Source: S141-55 sp964422065
GTDB taxonomy: Bacteria > Hydrothermota > Hydrothermia > WGAB01
NCBI GenBank assembly: GCA_964422065.1
Contig: CAYQZW010000023.1
Span: 1-19,403, forward strand
Reading direction: 5' to 3'
DNA length: 19,403 nucleotides
How positions within the stretch are numbered: the stretch's first letter is position 1; every line of letters begins with the position of its first letter. Under the pieces are notes generated by a model. That model had not been told where the DNA came from. It searched no databases and worked only from the letters and a program-made list of their open reading frames with translations. The position numbers and the translations under genes are program-made. Below, one piece after another: positions 1 through 8,213 of this stretch.

Positions 1-81
1 AAATAATGGAGTTAATGGGGCAAATAGACTTGGAGGAAATTCACTTAGTGAAGGTGCAGTACATTCTTTCCGGGTCAGGCC
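1..81. other. Left-edge stretch, no supported gene
   Basis: One plus-strand frame is open from the left edge to a TGA at 93-95, about 31 codons with internal ATGs at 6 and 15. It would end one base before the DegV start. The peptide matches no family I recognise and the window edge prevents a decision. It could be the tail of an upstream gene (Asp23/YloU-like genes often precede DAK2/DegV genes) or simply upstream DNA. Confidence 0.2.
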
Positions 82-87
82 TAAAAT
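82..87 (+). promoter_or_regulatory. Possible -10 element of the DegV gene (leaderless type)
   Basis: TAAAAT lies nine bases before the ATG at 97. There is no convincing Shine-Dalgarno between them and no clear -35 hexamer 17 bases upstream. The arrangement matches stronger examples elsewhere in the window, where a -10 box sits 6-9 bases before the start codon. This is inference from spacing. Confidence 0.35.
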
Positions 88-96
88 CGGGATGAC

Positions 97-969
97 ATGC
101 GGATGGGCTTTGTCATTGACCAGGCGATTGATGTCCGGCCGGACGCCGTGCAAGGGGTGCCGTTCTGGGTGATTCCCGGGACCATTCGGCTGGGCGACGA
201 GGACTGGAGCGGTCGGCCGTATGAGGAGATTCTGGCTGCGCTGGAGGCGGGCCACGGCCCGGCGACGGTCGGGATCGCCCCGCCGGCCCGGTTCCTCCGG
301 GTCTATGAGGAGGCCCTCCAGCAGGTGGAGACGGTCTTCTCGGTCCACACGGCTTCTGTCTTGACGACCATGATCAATTCGGCCCGGATGGCGGCCCGAC
401 TGCTCGGGGCCGGCGCCCGGATCCGGGTGCTGGACACCGGAACCGCGACCGTGGCTGCCGGGCTGGCCCTGGAAGAGGGGCTCGCCCTTGCGCGGCAGGG
501 TGCCTCGCCGGATGAAGTGGAACGCGCGATCACCGATGCGTCCCGGCGCTGTGGCCTGATCTTTTACGTGGCGTCCCTTGCGAACCTTGTGCGTGTCCGC
601 CCGATTGAGGGTCTGAAGCGCCTGCTCAAAGGCCAGGTTTCCTGGACCTCGGTTCTCCAGGCTCTCAGCAATCAGCATCCCAGTGGCGTCTTAACCCTCA
701 AAGAAGGCCGGATTGTCCTGCTGCGACGTGTCCCTGGACCGGAAGAGGGCCTGAAAGAACTCACCCGCACCCTGTGGGAGGAGACCCGAGGCCGATTCCA
801 GGCCGTGATCGGCTACACCGGGCCAAGGGATTGGGCTGTGCGTCTCCAAGATCAGCTCCACGACCTGACTGGCAACACCTTTGACATTGTCCAAATGTCT
901 CCCCTGATCCTGGCTGCGGTCGGGCCAGGTCTGTTCGGTGTCGGATATCGAAGGGAGAACACTGGATGA
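97..969 (+). CDS. DegV family protein (FakB-like fatty-acid-binding protein, divergent)
   Basis: This 290-residue protein has DegV/FakB length and overall plan. DegV proteins bind a fatty acid in a deep pocket and, as FakB, present it to the kinase FakA to make acyl-phosphate. Recognisable blocks are the N-terminal strand ending in VID (5-8), a VYEEAL helix (69-74), the VLDTGTAT strand-loop (111-118), the SLANLVRVRPIEGLK block (160-174), a GRIVLLRRV block (204-212) and VGPGLFGVGY (275-284). Consensus ligand residues are largely lost. The TSQ motif reads TVG (57-59), the SSGLSGTYxSA segment reads HTASVLTTMINSA (84-96), and the His of HTGPG is Val275. The ATG at 97 follows an in-frame TAA at 82; ATG at 103 is an alternative. 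It overlaps the downstream DAK2 gene by ATGA, so the two are probably co-translated. The family call is good; the ligand is uncertain. Confidence 0.85.
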   Translation: MRMGFVIDQAIDVRPDAVQGVPFWVIPGTIRLGDEDWSGRPYEEILAALEAGHGPATVGIAPPARFLRVYEEALQQVETVFSVHTASVLTTMINSARMAARLLGAGARIRVLDTGTATVAAGLALEEGLALARQGASPDEVERAITDASRRCGLIFYVASLANLVRVRPIEGLKRLLKGQVSWTSVLQALSNQHPSGVLTLKEGRIVLLRRVPGPEEGLKELTRTLWEETRGRFQAVIGYTGPRDWAVRLQDQLHDLTGNTFDIVQMSPLILAAVGPGLFGVGYRRENTG

Positions 970-1799
970 CGCTGGACGGTGCTCTCTTCTGCAGGATTCT
1001 CTGCACCGGCTACGAGGCCCTGGTCCGGGCCGAGTCCGAGGTCAATGCGATCAACGTCTTCCCTGTAGCGGACCGGGACACCGGGAGCAACCTGGTGCAG
1101 ACACTGGGCCCGGCCATCGAAGCACTGCCGAAGACAAGGCATCTTGGGCGTGTGTTGACCGCATTGCGAGTGCCCCTCCTGGAGTCGGCCCAGGGCAACG
1201 CGGGCCTCATCTTCTCCGCGTATCTCCTGGCTGCGAGCCAGGATCTTCAGGATCAAGCCGAGGTCACCGCTGCCCGGTTTGCCGGGACCCTACGTCGTGC
1301 GGCGGAATATGCCCGGACTGCGGTTGCGGAGCCGAAGGAAGGGACGATCCTCACGACCATGACGACGTTTGCGGAGGGGTTCGCCCAGGAGGTGCGGGAG
1401 GGCGGGGATTTCCCGGACGCTTGGGCCCGGGGCCTGGAGGAGGCCCAACGGGCACTTGCGGAGACCCGGGACGTATTGCCCGTCCTCAAGGAGGCCGGGG
1501 TCGTGGACGCCGGGGCCTTAGGGTTCGTCACCTGGCTCAAAGGCGGATTCCAGGCCCTCCGACAAGCCGGCCAGAACGTGGAAGTCCAGGCGCTCCTCCA
1601 GCACATCGGGGACCTCGAGTCTCTCCGTCAAGTTCTCCAGAAGCTCGGGACTTCGGTCGGTGTGATCTCGGTGGACACCCGTGCCCGCATCCATATCCAC
1701 ACTCCCCTCCCCCGGACGGTACTCCGACACTTATCTCGTTTTGGGGTCCTGGAGCACTTCGAGGTCACCCCGCTCCCCAGCCAAGACGTTTCTTCCTGA
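966..1799 (+). CDS. DAK2/DhaL-domain protein, short FakA-like kinase
   Basis: The 277-residue protein resembles the N-terminal ATP-binding kinase domain of FakA/YloV, the fatty-acid kinase that phosphorylates FakB-bound fatty acid. Visible motifs are INVFPVADRDTGSNL (29-43), with the metal-binding Asp36 and Asp38, QGNAGLIFS (76-84), PKEGTILTTM (123-132) and GVVDAGALG (178-186). A shortened middle-domain tail containing RIHIHTPLP (241-249) resembles the VKVHVHT block of FakA. The usual DGDTG is DRDTG here. Full-length FakA is about 550 residues; the C-terminal DegV-like half is absent, and the ORF ends cleanly at TGA 1797 with no frame continuing it. The start overlaps the upstream DegV stop (ATGA), so the two probably act as a pair. 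Alternatives are a dihydroxyacetone-kinase-like phosphotransferase or a regulatory remnant. Confidence 0.85.
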   Translation: MTLDGALFCRILCTGYEALVRAESEVNAINVFPVADRDTGSNLVQTLGPAIEALPKTRHLGRVLTALRVPLLESAQGNAGLIFSAYLLAASQDLQDQAEVTAARFAGTLRRAAEYARTAVAEPKEGTILTTMTTFAEGFAQEVREGGDFPDAWARGLEEAQRALAETRDVLPVLKEAGVVDAGALGFVTWLKGGFQALRQAGQNVEVQALLQHIGDLESLRQVLQKLGTSVGVISVDTRARIHIHTPLPRTVLRHLSRFGVLEHFEVTPLPSQDVSS

Positions 1800-1811
1800 C
1801 CCCGATTCAGT

Positions 1812-2804
1812 TTATCGGATAACCGAAAGGGTCAAGCGGTGAACCCCACCCAGGATCCCCATGTCTTGATACGCATAGTCCAGACCAATCCGGTATCGCG
1901 GTTTCTGACTCTGGAACCCGAAGCCGAAGGTCAACCCTCCCACATCTGATCGAAACTGGTATCCCCAGCGCAACGCGAGGGGGCCCAGGGGGTATTCCAT
2001 GCCCACGTGAATGCGCTCTTCGTGGTCGGAGGGGTGTACGCCGTCGATCGCGACGAGCCAGGGGACACCCTCTAACGGATACCAGGCCAGCCCCACGCGA
2101 AATTGTGTAGGCAGTGCCCAGTCGCTGGTTACCAGCCGAGCATTCGCTTCAGGGTTCCCCCCAAACTCCGGGTTCGGGTCCACTTGGATCTTGAGGTTCT
2201 CACCGTTCATCCGGAGTCGTTCACCGAAGTTTGAGAAGCCCATCGCGAGGACCAGGCCATGCCAACCGGCATCGAATCGGAGGCCGAAGTCCATGGCAAA
2301 TCCGGCCGCTGTTGAATGGTCGATCCCTTCTTCAATCCACTTCACTGCGCCACCGACAGAAAGCCGGCTATAGACCCGTTGGGAGGCGTACAACGCTACG
2401 GCGGTGCCGGTATAAGAGAACATCCGGCCTGTCCCGTCCGGATGCTCCAGCGTGGTGACCTCCATCAAACCAGAGTTCACACTCATGATCCCGATCCCTA
2501 CAACGGCATACCGATTTACGGGAGTCATCGCGCTGACATCCAGCAACCGGATCCCGGCGAACCACTGGGTATACCCCATCTTGGCAGCGGTTATAGGGGA
2601 CCAGGCCGATCCGGCAGGATTCCAATAGAAGGATTCTGGGCCGGTGCTTACCGCGACGTAAGCGTTCCCCATGGCCATCGCGCGGGCATCGGTGCCCAAC
2701 TTCAAGAAGGTGGCCACCGTAGTCCCAACTTTGGTGAATGCCCAGGAGGATGGGGTCCACATCAAGAGCCCGACGATCCATCCGTATATTCCAATCCGTT
2801 TCAT
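1812..2804 (-). CDS. PorV/PorQ family outer-membrane beta-barrel protein
   Basis: The chosen start gives 330 residues, beginning with a signal peptide (Met-Lys-Arg, then a hydrophobic run ending in SSWA near residue 22). The mature N-terminus has the family signature: FLKLGTDARAMAMGNAYVA, then ESFYWNPAGSA. The rest is alternating amphipathic strands typical of FadL-like 14-strand barrels, ending in SVIR. In type IX secretion PorV shuttles folded substrates to the surface attachment complex; related proteins occur widely in FCB-like phyla. An in-frame ATG at 2849 would put 15 non-signal residues in front and overlap the upstream gene by 41 bp, so ATG 2804, four bases after the upstream stop, is preferred. 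No strong Shine-Dalgarno is seen, which suggests translational coupling. It is the last gene of the operon and converges on the DAK2 gene with a 12-bp gap. Confidence 0.8.
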   Translation of the reverse strand: MKRIGIYGWIVGLLMWTPSSWAFTKVGTTVATFLKLGTDARAMAMGNAYVAVSTGPESFYWNPAGSAWSPITAAKMGYTQWFAGIRLLDVSAMTPVNRYAVVGIGIMSVNSGLMEVTTLEHPDGTGRMFSYTGTAVALYASQRVYSRLSVGGAVKWIEEGIDHSTAAGFAMDFGLRFDAGWHGLVLAMGFSNFGERLRMNGENLKIQVDPNPEFGGNPEANARLVTSDWALPTQFRVGLAWYPLEGVPWLVAIDGVHPSDHEERIHVGMEYPLGPLALRWGYQFRSDVGGLTFGFGFQSQKPRYRIGLDYAYQDMGILGGVHRLTLSVIR

Positions 2805-2808
2805 GGCT

Positions 2809-5631
2809 TTATCGGATAATGGCGAATTTGCCGGTATGGGTTGAGCCATCCGGGGCCTCTACGACATAAACGTAGAGCCCGTACGCTACTTGAAGACCAT
2901 GTTTGTTGCGGAGATCCCAGTATTCGTAACTCAATCCGTTGGTGTGGTGAAGCGTAACAATGTGCTCGCCCGCCATATTGTAGATCTGGATCGTGCACCG
3001 GGTCGGTAGATTGGTAAACATCAAAACCGCTTCGCCTTCACGTTTTTCCATGCCGGAGACGACGACGAGCGGGTTTGGCACCACCCGGACCTTGCTGAGA
3101 TCCCAGCCCTGAGTTTCCACAGGGGGCTGTGTAGCAAACTGATACACCACATCCGGGGAAAGAGGGCGATTCAGAACCACTGCAATTACATCTCCTTCAG
3201 CTGGAGGAATGGCGTTTTCCGGACCATTCTCTGTCCGAATGAAGACCAAGGTGGAATCCAAGGTATCCCCGCCGGCGATGGTGTATTTGACGAGCCCGAT
3301 CTGGTCAGACATGGTGAACCGATAGTTGTCGCTGGGGGTCCAGGCCGCGCCGCCCGGGACCCAGTCCCAGCCCGGAGGCGAGAGCCCTGCTGGGGGCGAG
3401 CCCGGGAACAGGAATCGGAACTCCATCAAGTATACCCGGTCCACCGGGGTTGTGTCTCCGGTCACAAGATCCACATAGTAGGCCTGGAAGGGCAACTTGA
3501 AGGTAGTATCCACCGGCTCAAAGGGGTAATCTTCCGAGAAACTGTGGGGCTTGACGCCCTGAGCAATCACGGAGTCCTGATAATTGACCTTGATCAGGAA
3601 AGTGCCGGTCCCCCGATAGAGTGTCGGCCCTCGTCCAGAATCCGCAGTAAACCAAATGAATGTGGAAGGGAGTTCGTGGACCGTAACCCATTGCGGTTCT
3701 GATGGGCCTTCCGCAACGTTTTGAATGAAAAGCCGAAGTCCGTCAAACATGGGGAGACCATGCAGAGGCAACGTATCTGGAATGGGCCAGGGGCCAAGTC
3801 GCAACGAATCTTCCCGGTGGAGCGCGAGGACTGAAAAGCGGAGGGTGTCCCGGAGGGTATCGAAGACCACGCGGTAGGTATCCCCGGTGACGGCTAAGGG
3901 GTCCACGACGGAGATCTTCACTTTAGCCGTCGAAATACCCTGGATCGGCGTGAGGACGGAGTCTCCGACGATCTGGCCGGGATTCCAATTTCTGGGGGGT
4001 GGGCCAGGGATGACGGAGTCTACGTGGGGATCAGAGGGCACTCCGAACGGGGATTCCATCGCAGGCAACAGGTTCTCAGGATCGCCCTTGTCATAGGCCG
4101 TGACCATGTACCAATAGGTCAGGCCATTCAAGACCGTCGAGTCAATGAACGAATACTTGAGTCCGGAATCGGTCCCACGGTCAAAATACGGGTTGACCGG
4201 ATCGGGGCCATAGATGTCGTCCTTGAGATCAAAAACAGCCAACGGTTTGTAGCCAACCACCGCACCGGTGGCATCGGTGATGGGGTCCCCCCACGTTTGT
4301 CCGAAGTCGGAGGATCGGTAGATCCGGTAGCCTTCGAAGTCCAGTTCGCCCGTGAAGGGGTCGGGCGTGGTCTCAGAAGGGCTCCGGCTCCACACAATCC
4401 TGACATAGCCATCGCCAGGAAGGGTGACGATATGAGGGGGTGGCGGGGCCTTCGGGCCCTGGAACGCAAATTGTTCCATCTTGAAAACCGTGGCAGCATT
4501 CTCAAAGAGGTCCAGGGTATCTGTTCCCGCCAAGTAGGCGATCGCGAGTTCAACAGAATCGCCGGGAGGGAGGTCGAACGGCCCCGTTGCGACCAGCGCG
4601 ATGTATCGATCTGGCGTGTCTGGAGGGGTGGGATCGATCCGGGGGTCGACTCCACCGTGGAAGTAGTAGCCGGGGTTGATCGCCGTGCTCGTCGTATCGG
4701 TAATGATCACCGGCCAGAGGGTGGAATCGCTCATCGGATCCAGGGTTCGTTTGTACCAGTGGAAGGTCGTGATGCCCATGTTGTATGGGGTTCGGAGGAT
4801 TGCCAGGCCCAAAGGGCCGTTGGAGACCCAAGGATCTTGCGGAGTGCCATCGGCATCGACCCAGTACACGAAATTCCTGCTTGTATCCGAATCCCAAGGA
4901 TTGGCGTCCCTGAAGAGCACCAGGTCCTCGAAATCAAAGTCAACCAGGATATAACTTTTGACGCCAAAATAAAGGTCTCGCAGGGTATCGGCGGTCGTGT
5001 TCAAGAGGAGGAGGCGGTAAATGAGGATGTCTTCCGCATAGGTTCGGCCATAGGAGTAAGCGATCTGATGGATTTCGACCCCGATGGGGCCCAGGGGATT
5101 GTTCCGGTCGTTGTACACTGCATAGATGTCGCGGTCAGAGGTGAACTCACCGGGGACTTCCTGGCCGGTTTGGGGATCAATCCGATACGGGCCGGGCCAC
5201 TGGCCGTTGGGCCAGGTTCGGGGATCGTCACTGGCAGCCAGGAAAGGCCAGCCGTCGGGGTTCGACACGTTGCCGGAGTGGACCCGGACAGGGCTCCAAT
5301 CGGAGGTAAACTCGGCAAGCCAGTTGTGGACTGTAGCGACATTCCCGTTCTGGGCAACGAAGACAAAGTTCCCAAAAGAGTATTGGTGTTGGTCTGGTGC
5401 ATTTCGGGGCCAGTGGAGGGCAGGCATGAAGTCCATGGGGGTGGGGACTAAGACCCCCCAGTTGGTGGTCACTGCAGCGAGTTGTCCCACGTCCAAAATG
5501 CCAATGGCGCCATCCTCGAGTTGCGAGGGTGAGGCAGGACGGGGAAGGGTCCCCTGCATGAGGCCTTCCCGGATTTGCTCTTCAGGGGAGGGCGACAGAA
5601 CCAGACTCAAGATCAGCAAGCCTTGGATCAT
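2809..5631 (-). CDS. Large secreted protein with FN3-like domain and type-A-sorting/FlgD-like C-terminal domain
   Basis: The 940-residue protein starts with a short hydrophobic export signal (MIQGLLILSLVLS). The first 380 residues or so are beta-rich, including a segment DLPPGDSVELAIAYLAGTD (about 353-371) of a type I know from uncharacterised surface proteins of FCB-like phyla. A fibronectin type III-like region (about 393-517) includes FEGYRIYRS and GLTYWYMVTAYDKGD. The last 90 residues or so begin with VRVVPNP and contain IQIYNMAGEHIVTL, then YGLYVYVVEAPDG, ending in GKFAIIR; this resembles type IX secretion type-A sorting or FlgD-Ig domains. The N-terminal part has no recognised enzyme motif, so its function is unknown. 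A GTG at 5640 is possible, but ATG 5631 has GAGGTGG at good spacing and overlaps the receptor stop by ATGA. The downstream PorV-like gene is a plausible secretion partner. Confidence 0.8.
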   Translation of the reverse strand: MIQGLLILSLVLSPSPEEQIREGLMQGTLPRPASPSQLEDGAIGILDVGQLAAVTTNWGVLVPTPMDFMPALHWPRNAPDQHQYSFGNFVFVAQNGNVATVHNWLAEFTSDWSPVRVHSGNVSNPDGWPFLAASDDPRTWPNGQWPGPYRIDPQTGQEVPGEFTSDRDIYAVYNDRNNPLGPIGVEIHQIAYSYGRTYAEDILIYRLLLLNTTADTLRDLYFGVKSYILVDFDFEDLVLFRDANPWDSDTSRNFVYWVDADGTPQDPWVSNGPLGLAILRTPYNMGITTFHWYKRTLDPMSDSTLWPVIITDTTSTAINPGYYFHGGVDPRIDPTPPDTPDRYIALVATGPFDLPPGDSVELAIAYLAGTDTLDLFENAATVFKMEQFAFQGPKAPPPPHIVTLPGDGYVRIVWSRSPSETTPDPFTGELDFEGYRIYRSSDFGQTWGDPITDATGAVVGYKPLAVFDLKDDIYGPDPVNPYFDRGTDSGLKYSFIDSTVLNGLTYWYMVTAYDKGDPENLLPAMESPFGVPSDPHVDSVIPGPPPRNWNPGQIVGDSVLTPIQGISTAKVKISVVDPLAVTGDTYRVVFDTLRDTLRFSVLALHREDSLRLGPWPIPDTLPLHGLPMFDGLRLFIQNVAEGPSEPQWVTVHELPSTFIWFTADSGRGPTLYRGTGTFLIKVNYQDSVIAQGVKPHSFSEDYPFEPVDTTFKLPFQAYYVDLVTGDTTPVDRVYLMEFRFLFPGSPPAGLSPPGWDWVPGGAAWTPSDNYRFTMSDQIGLVKYTIAGGDTLDSTLVFIRTENGPENAIPPAEGDVIAVVLNRPLSPDVVYQFATQPPVETQGWDLSKVRVVPNPLVVVSGMEKREGEAVLMFTNLPTRCTIQIYNMAGEHIVTLHHTNGLSYEYWDLRNKHGLQVAYGLYVYVVEAPDGSTHTGKFAIIR

Positions 5632-8195
5632 GGCAACCACCTCACGCGGAGGCCCACTCGGAGGGTACGGGGAGGCCCCAAATGGCTCGGATTTCGCGCA
5701 TAGTCCTCCGTCGACATATACGCAGTTGTCCGACCGGGATTGAAGGGATCTCCCGTGGCGGGATAGACCGCAAAGACGTTCTTGGCGTCAAAAAGGTTCC
5801 GAATCTCGATCATGAGGGTTGCCGCAGCCTTGCCAAGTCGCCACGATTTGTTCAACGTCACGTCAAAGGTCTGGGTCCAGGGCATCCGTGCTGAATTCTC
5901 TTCGGCAACGACTCCAGGAGCAATGAAGGGGGTATAGGGGAGACCCGAAGCGATGCGGAATGCAATACCCAGCTGGAATCCCAGATTTGGCCACTCCCGC
6001 ATGAGGGTTCCCTGGATGAGATGCCGCCGATCGAAATCGAGGTAAAATTCTTTCATGACCTCCACCAAGCCCGTGTACGCGTTGTAAAACCCTTGGATCG
6101 GCGAGGAGCGGTTCCCTCGAGCGACCTGATACGTGTAGGAAAACGTGTAGCGAAGATACCGTGTGGAGCGGAATTTCAATCCAAAGCTCATGCCCAAGAC
6201 GGAGGCAAAGTCCTGATTGTCATACACGTAATAGGTGTAGGGATAAGCCCGGACCTCACGGGTCGTCAACAGGCCACGGATGTCTCGCCCATAAAGGCTC
6301 ACATTCACCCGAAGGCCCGGTGCCGGAGCAAAAGAGATGCCCGCCTCGTAGCCGACGGTCTGCTTGGGGTTCAAGTTGGGGTTGCCCACGATGCCAAGTT
6401 GGGTCGGAAGACTGTCTGGGTTCAAATACGAAGGGTGCCGGTATAAGGCCTCAAAGGAAGGAACCTGGAAGAAATGACCATAGGAGAAGAAAAAGACCAG
6501 GCGCTCAGAGACGGGCAACGCCACCCCCAACCGGGGAGAGAGTTGGCTTTTGGGCTTGACAGGGATCCGGGGAGAATACGGATCCCGGATGTCCTTCCAC
6601 ATCTTGGCTTTGGCATCGAAGTAATCGTATCTCAAACCCAGATTTAAGATGAGGTTGTCCAGTTCCAGCTTGTCCTGAAGGTAAATGGCAAACTGGACCG
6701 GTGATCGATGGAATGACTCTATCTGGGGGTCTCCAATGAAACCGTAAACATAGAGACGCTCTCGCTCGTATTTATTGAGATCATGCAGGGTAGCAATGCC
6801 GCCGAGTTTGATCTCCTGTCGGCCTAACTGATACACGATGTCGGATCGGAGGGTGTAACTCTGCCACAACGAACGTCGGTACAGCGGGTAGTCTCCAGCA
6901 AGGTAAAACTCATTGTGGTCATCCCTTACAGGGTCCTCATATTCCTCTGGTGCCTTGTGATCGACCTGTGTGGTTTCGGCCTGAACCTGCCGGCCGAGAA
7001 TGATTCGGTAGTAGAGCCTGGACGTGAGCATGTGCCGAAAAGAGATTTGCGCACGGAGGAACTGGGAATGTGTGACCGGATAGCCCTCAGGGTGGTATTT
7101 CCAGGCATGATTGTAAGACTGAGAGGCCTCTCGGCCAGATTCCAGCACCACATTCAGGATATATGCAGAGCGGGTATAGGTCAGCTTGGCCAGAAGCCCT
7201 TGTTCCCGTTGATAGCCGAAGGGCAAATAAGATGGGGTGTTTTTGGCAGTTCCCGAAAGGAAAATGCGGAGCCGTTTCCCCAAAAGGGATCCACCGAGCC
7301 AGAGCCGGGCCTGTCCTGCGGTACCCATGTCCGGAACACGGTAAAGGGATGTACTGGACACACTGTCTCGATGGACATCCGTCCCTGGTCCGTACCAGTC
7401 TGGAGCCTGATAGAGTGAGGTATGCCGGAACATCCAGGTCCCGGTGGGAGACCGGAACAAGTAAGTCTTAGGGCCCCAGAGTTCCAGTTCGCCCTGCCAT
7501 CGATCCGACCCCTCCCGAGTGACGACGTTCACTACACCGGCCAAGGCGTTTCCATACTCCGCAGCGAAGGTACCAGCCAGCAAAGTGAGTTCCTGGATGT
7601 AAGAGCGATCTAAGAGGGAGAGGGTCTTTCCGGTTAAGGGGTTGGTCACGGGGAGGCCATCCACGTAGTATGTGATTTCGTCGGATCGACCGCCCCGGAT
7701 GTGGAGTTCGCCGCCCGGACCTTCAGTGACGCCGGCCTGGAGTCGAACCGCTTCTTCGCCGGACTCTACCGGAAGATCCGACATTTCCCGCCCCTTCACA
7801 ATCTCTGCACGCCAGGTCACGTCTTTCCGAACGGCCTGTTGAGGGGGCCGGACCACAATGGGTTTGACTTCAATGGGGGCCTGTTTCAAAGTGACGTTCA
7901 AGAAAGTCGTTCGATCCGCCTCAATCTCGATTCCGGGGTATCGTTGGTCCTGGTACCCCAAAAAACTCACGTGGACGGTATAGACGCCGGGCGGGATGTT
8001 AAGGATCACATAGTCGCCGTCTGCATCGGTCGCTGCACCCAGACGGGTCCCTTCGAGGTAGACATTTGCACCGGGTAAGGGGGTACCGGCTTCATCGCGG
8101 ACGGTGCCTACGAGTTTTCCGTAGACATCCGCCCATGCGGATCTACTTAAGCCAGCGAGCCCAAGGAGCACCCATGCCCAAAAAATCCGTTTCAT
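5628..8195 (-). CDS. TonB-dependent outer-membrane receptor with carboxypeptidase-regulatory-like domain
   Basis: The 855-residue protein has a signal peptide (MKRIFWAWVLLGLAGLS through AWA, about 22 residues). A carboxypeptidase-D-regulatory/transthyretin-like domain follows (about 26-105; key blocks GTVRDEAGTPLPGANVYLEG and GVYTVHVSFLGY). The plug domain (about 125-235) has IRGGRSDEITYYVDGLPV and LAGTFAAEYGNALAGVVNV. The remainder is a beta barrel rich in aromatic strands, ending in RVGLRVRWLP. Such receptors import large or scarce substrates using TonB-ExbBD energy; no tonB or exb gene is in the window, so the substrate cannot be named. The start lies 18 bp after the stop of the upstream membrane protein and the stop overlaps the downstream secreted-protein start by ATGA. 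The barrel's C-terminus lacks the usual terminal aromatic residue (it ends in Trp-Leu-Pro). Confidence 0.9.
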   Translation of the reverse strand: MKRIFWAWVLLGLAGLSRSAWADVYGKLVGTVRDEAGTPLPGANVYLEGTRLGAATDADGDYVILNIPPGVYTVHVSFLGYQDQRYPGIEIEADRTTFLNVTLKQAPIEVKPIVVRPPQQAVRKDVTWRAEIVKGREMSDLPVESGEEAVRLQAGVTEGPGGELHIRGGRSDEITYYVDGLPVTNPLTGKTLSLLDRSYIQELTLLAGTFAAEYGNALAGVVNVVTREGSDRWQGELELWGPKTYLFRSPTGTWMFRHTSLYQAPDWYGPGTDVHRDSVSSTSLYRVPDMGTAGQARLWLGGSLLGKRLRIFLSGTAKNTPSYLPFGYQREQGLLAKLTYTRSAYILNVVLESGREASQSYNHAWKYHPEGYPVTHSQFLRAQISFRHMLTSRLYYRIILGRQVQAETTQVDHKAPEEYEDPVRDDHNEFYLAGDYPLYRRSLWQSYTLRSDIVYQLGRQEIKLGGIATLHDLNKYERERLYVYGFIGDPQIESFHRSPVQFAIYLQDKLELDNLILNLGLRYDYFDAKAKMWKDIRDPYSPRIPVKPKSQLSPRLGVALPVSERLVFFFSYGHFFQVPSFEALYRHPSYLNPDSLPTQLGIVGNPNLNPKQTVGYEAGISFAPAPGLRVNVSLYGRDIRGLLTTREVRAYPYTYYVYDNQDFASVLGMSFGLKFRSTRYLRYTFSYTYQVARGNRSSPIQGFYNAYTGLVEVMKEFYLDFDRRHLIQGTLMREWPNLGFQLGIAFRIASGLPYTPFIAPGVVAEENSARMPWTQTFDVTLNKSWRLGKAAATLMIEIRNLFDAKNVFAVYPATGDPFNPGRTTAYMSTEDYARNPSHLGPPRTLRVGLRVRWLP

Positions 8196-8213
8196 GATTC
8201 CAAGATGCGGGTC

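Noticed and set aside
938..1822. Plus-strand 294-codon ORF overlapping the DAK2 gene
   Set aside because: The product is Pro/Gly/Arg-rich without family motifs. The DAK2 frame in the same place has clear catalytic blocks.
1797..1834. Possible bidirectional terminator between the DAK2 gene and the PorV-like gene (TGACCC with GGGTCA, and CGAT with ATCG inside)
   Set aside because: The stem is interrupted by an 11-base bulge and has no T tract on either side.
4024..5451. Long plus-strand ORF (475 codons) opposite the large secreted-protein gene
   Set aside because: It lies antisense to a well-supported gene with clear domains, has no recognisable motif or Shine-Dalgarno, and is explained by GC-rich codon use leaving the antisense frame open.
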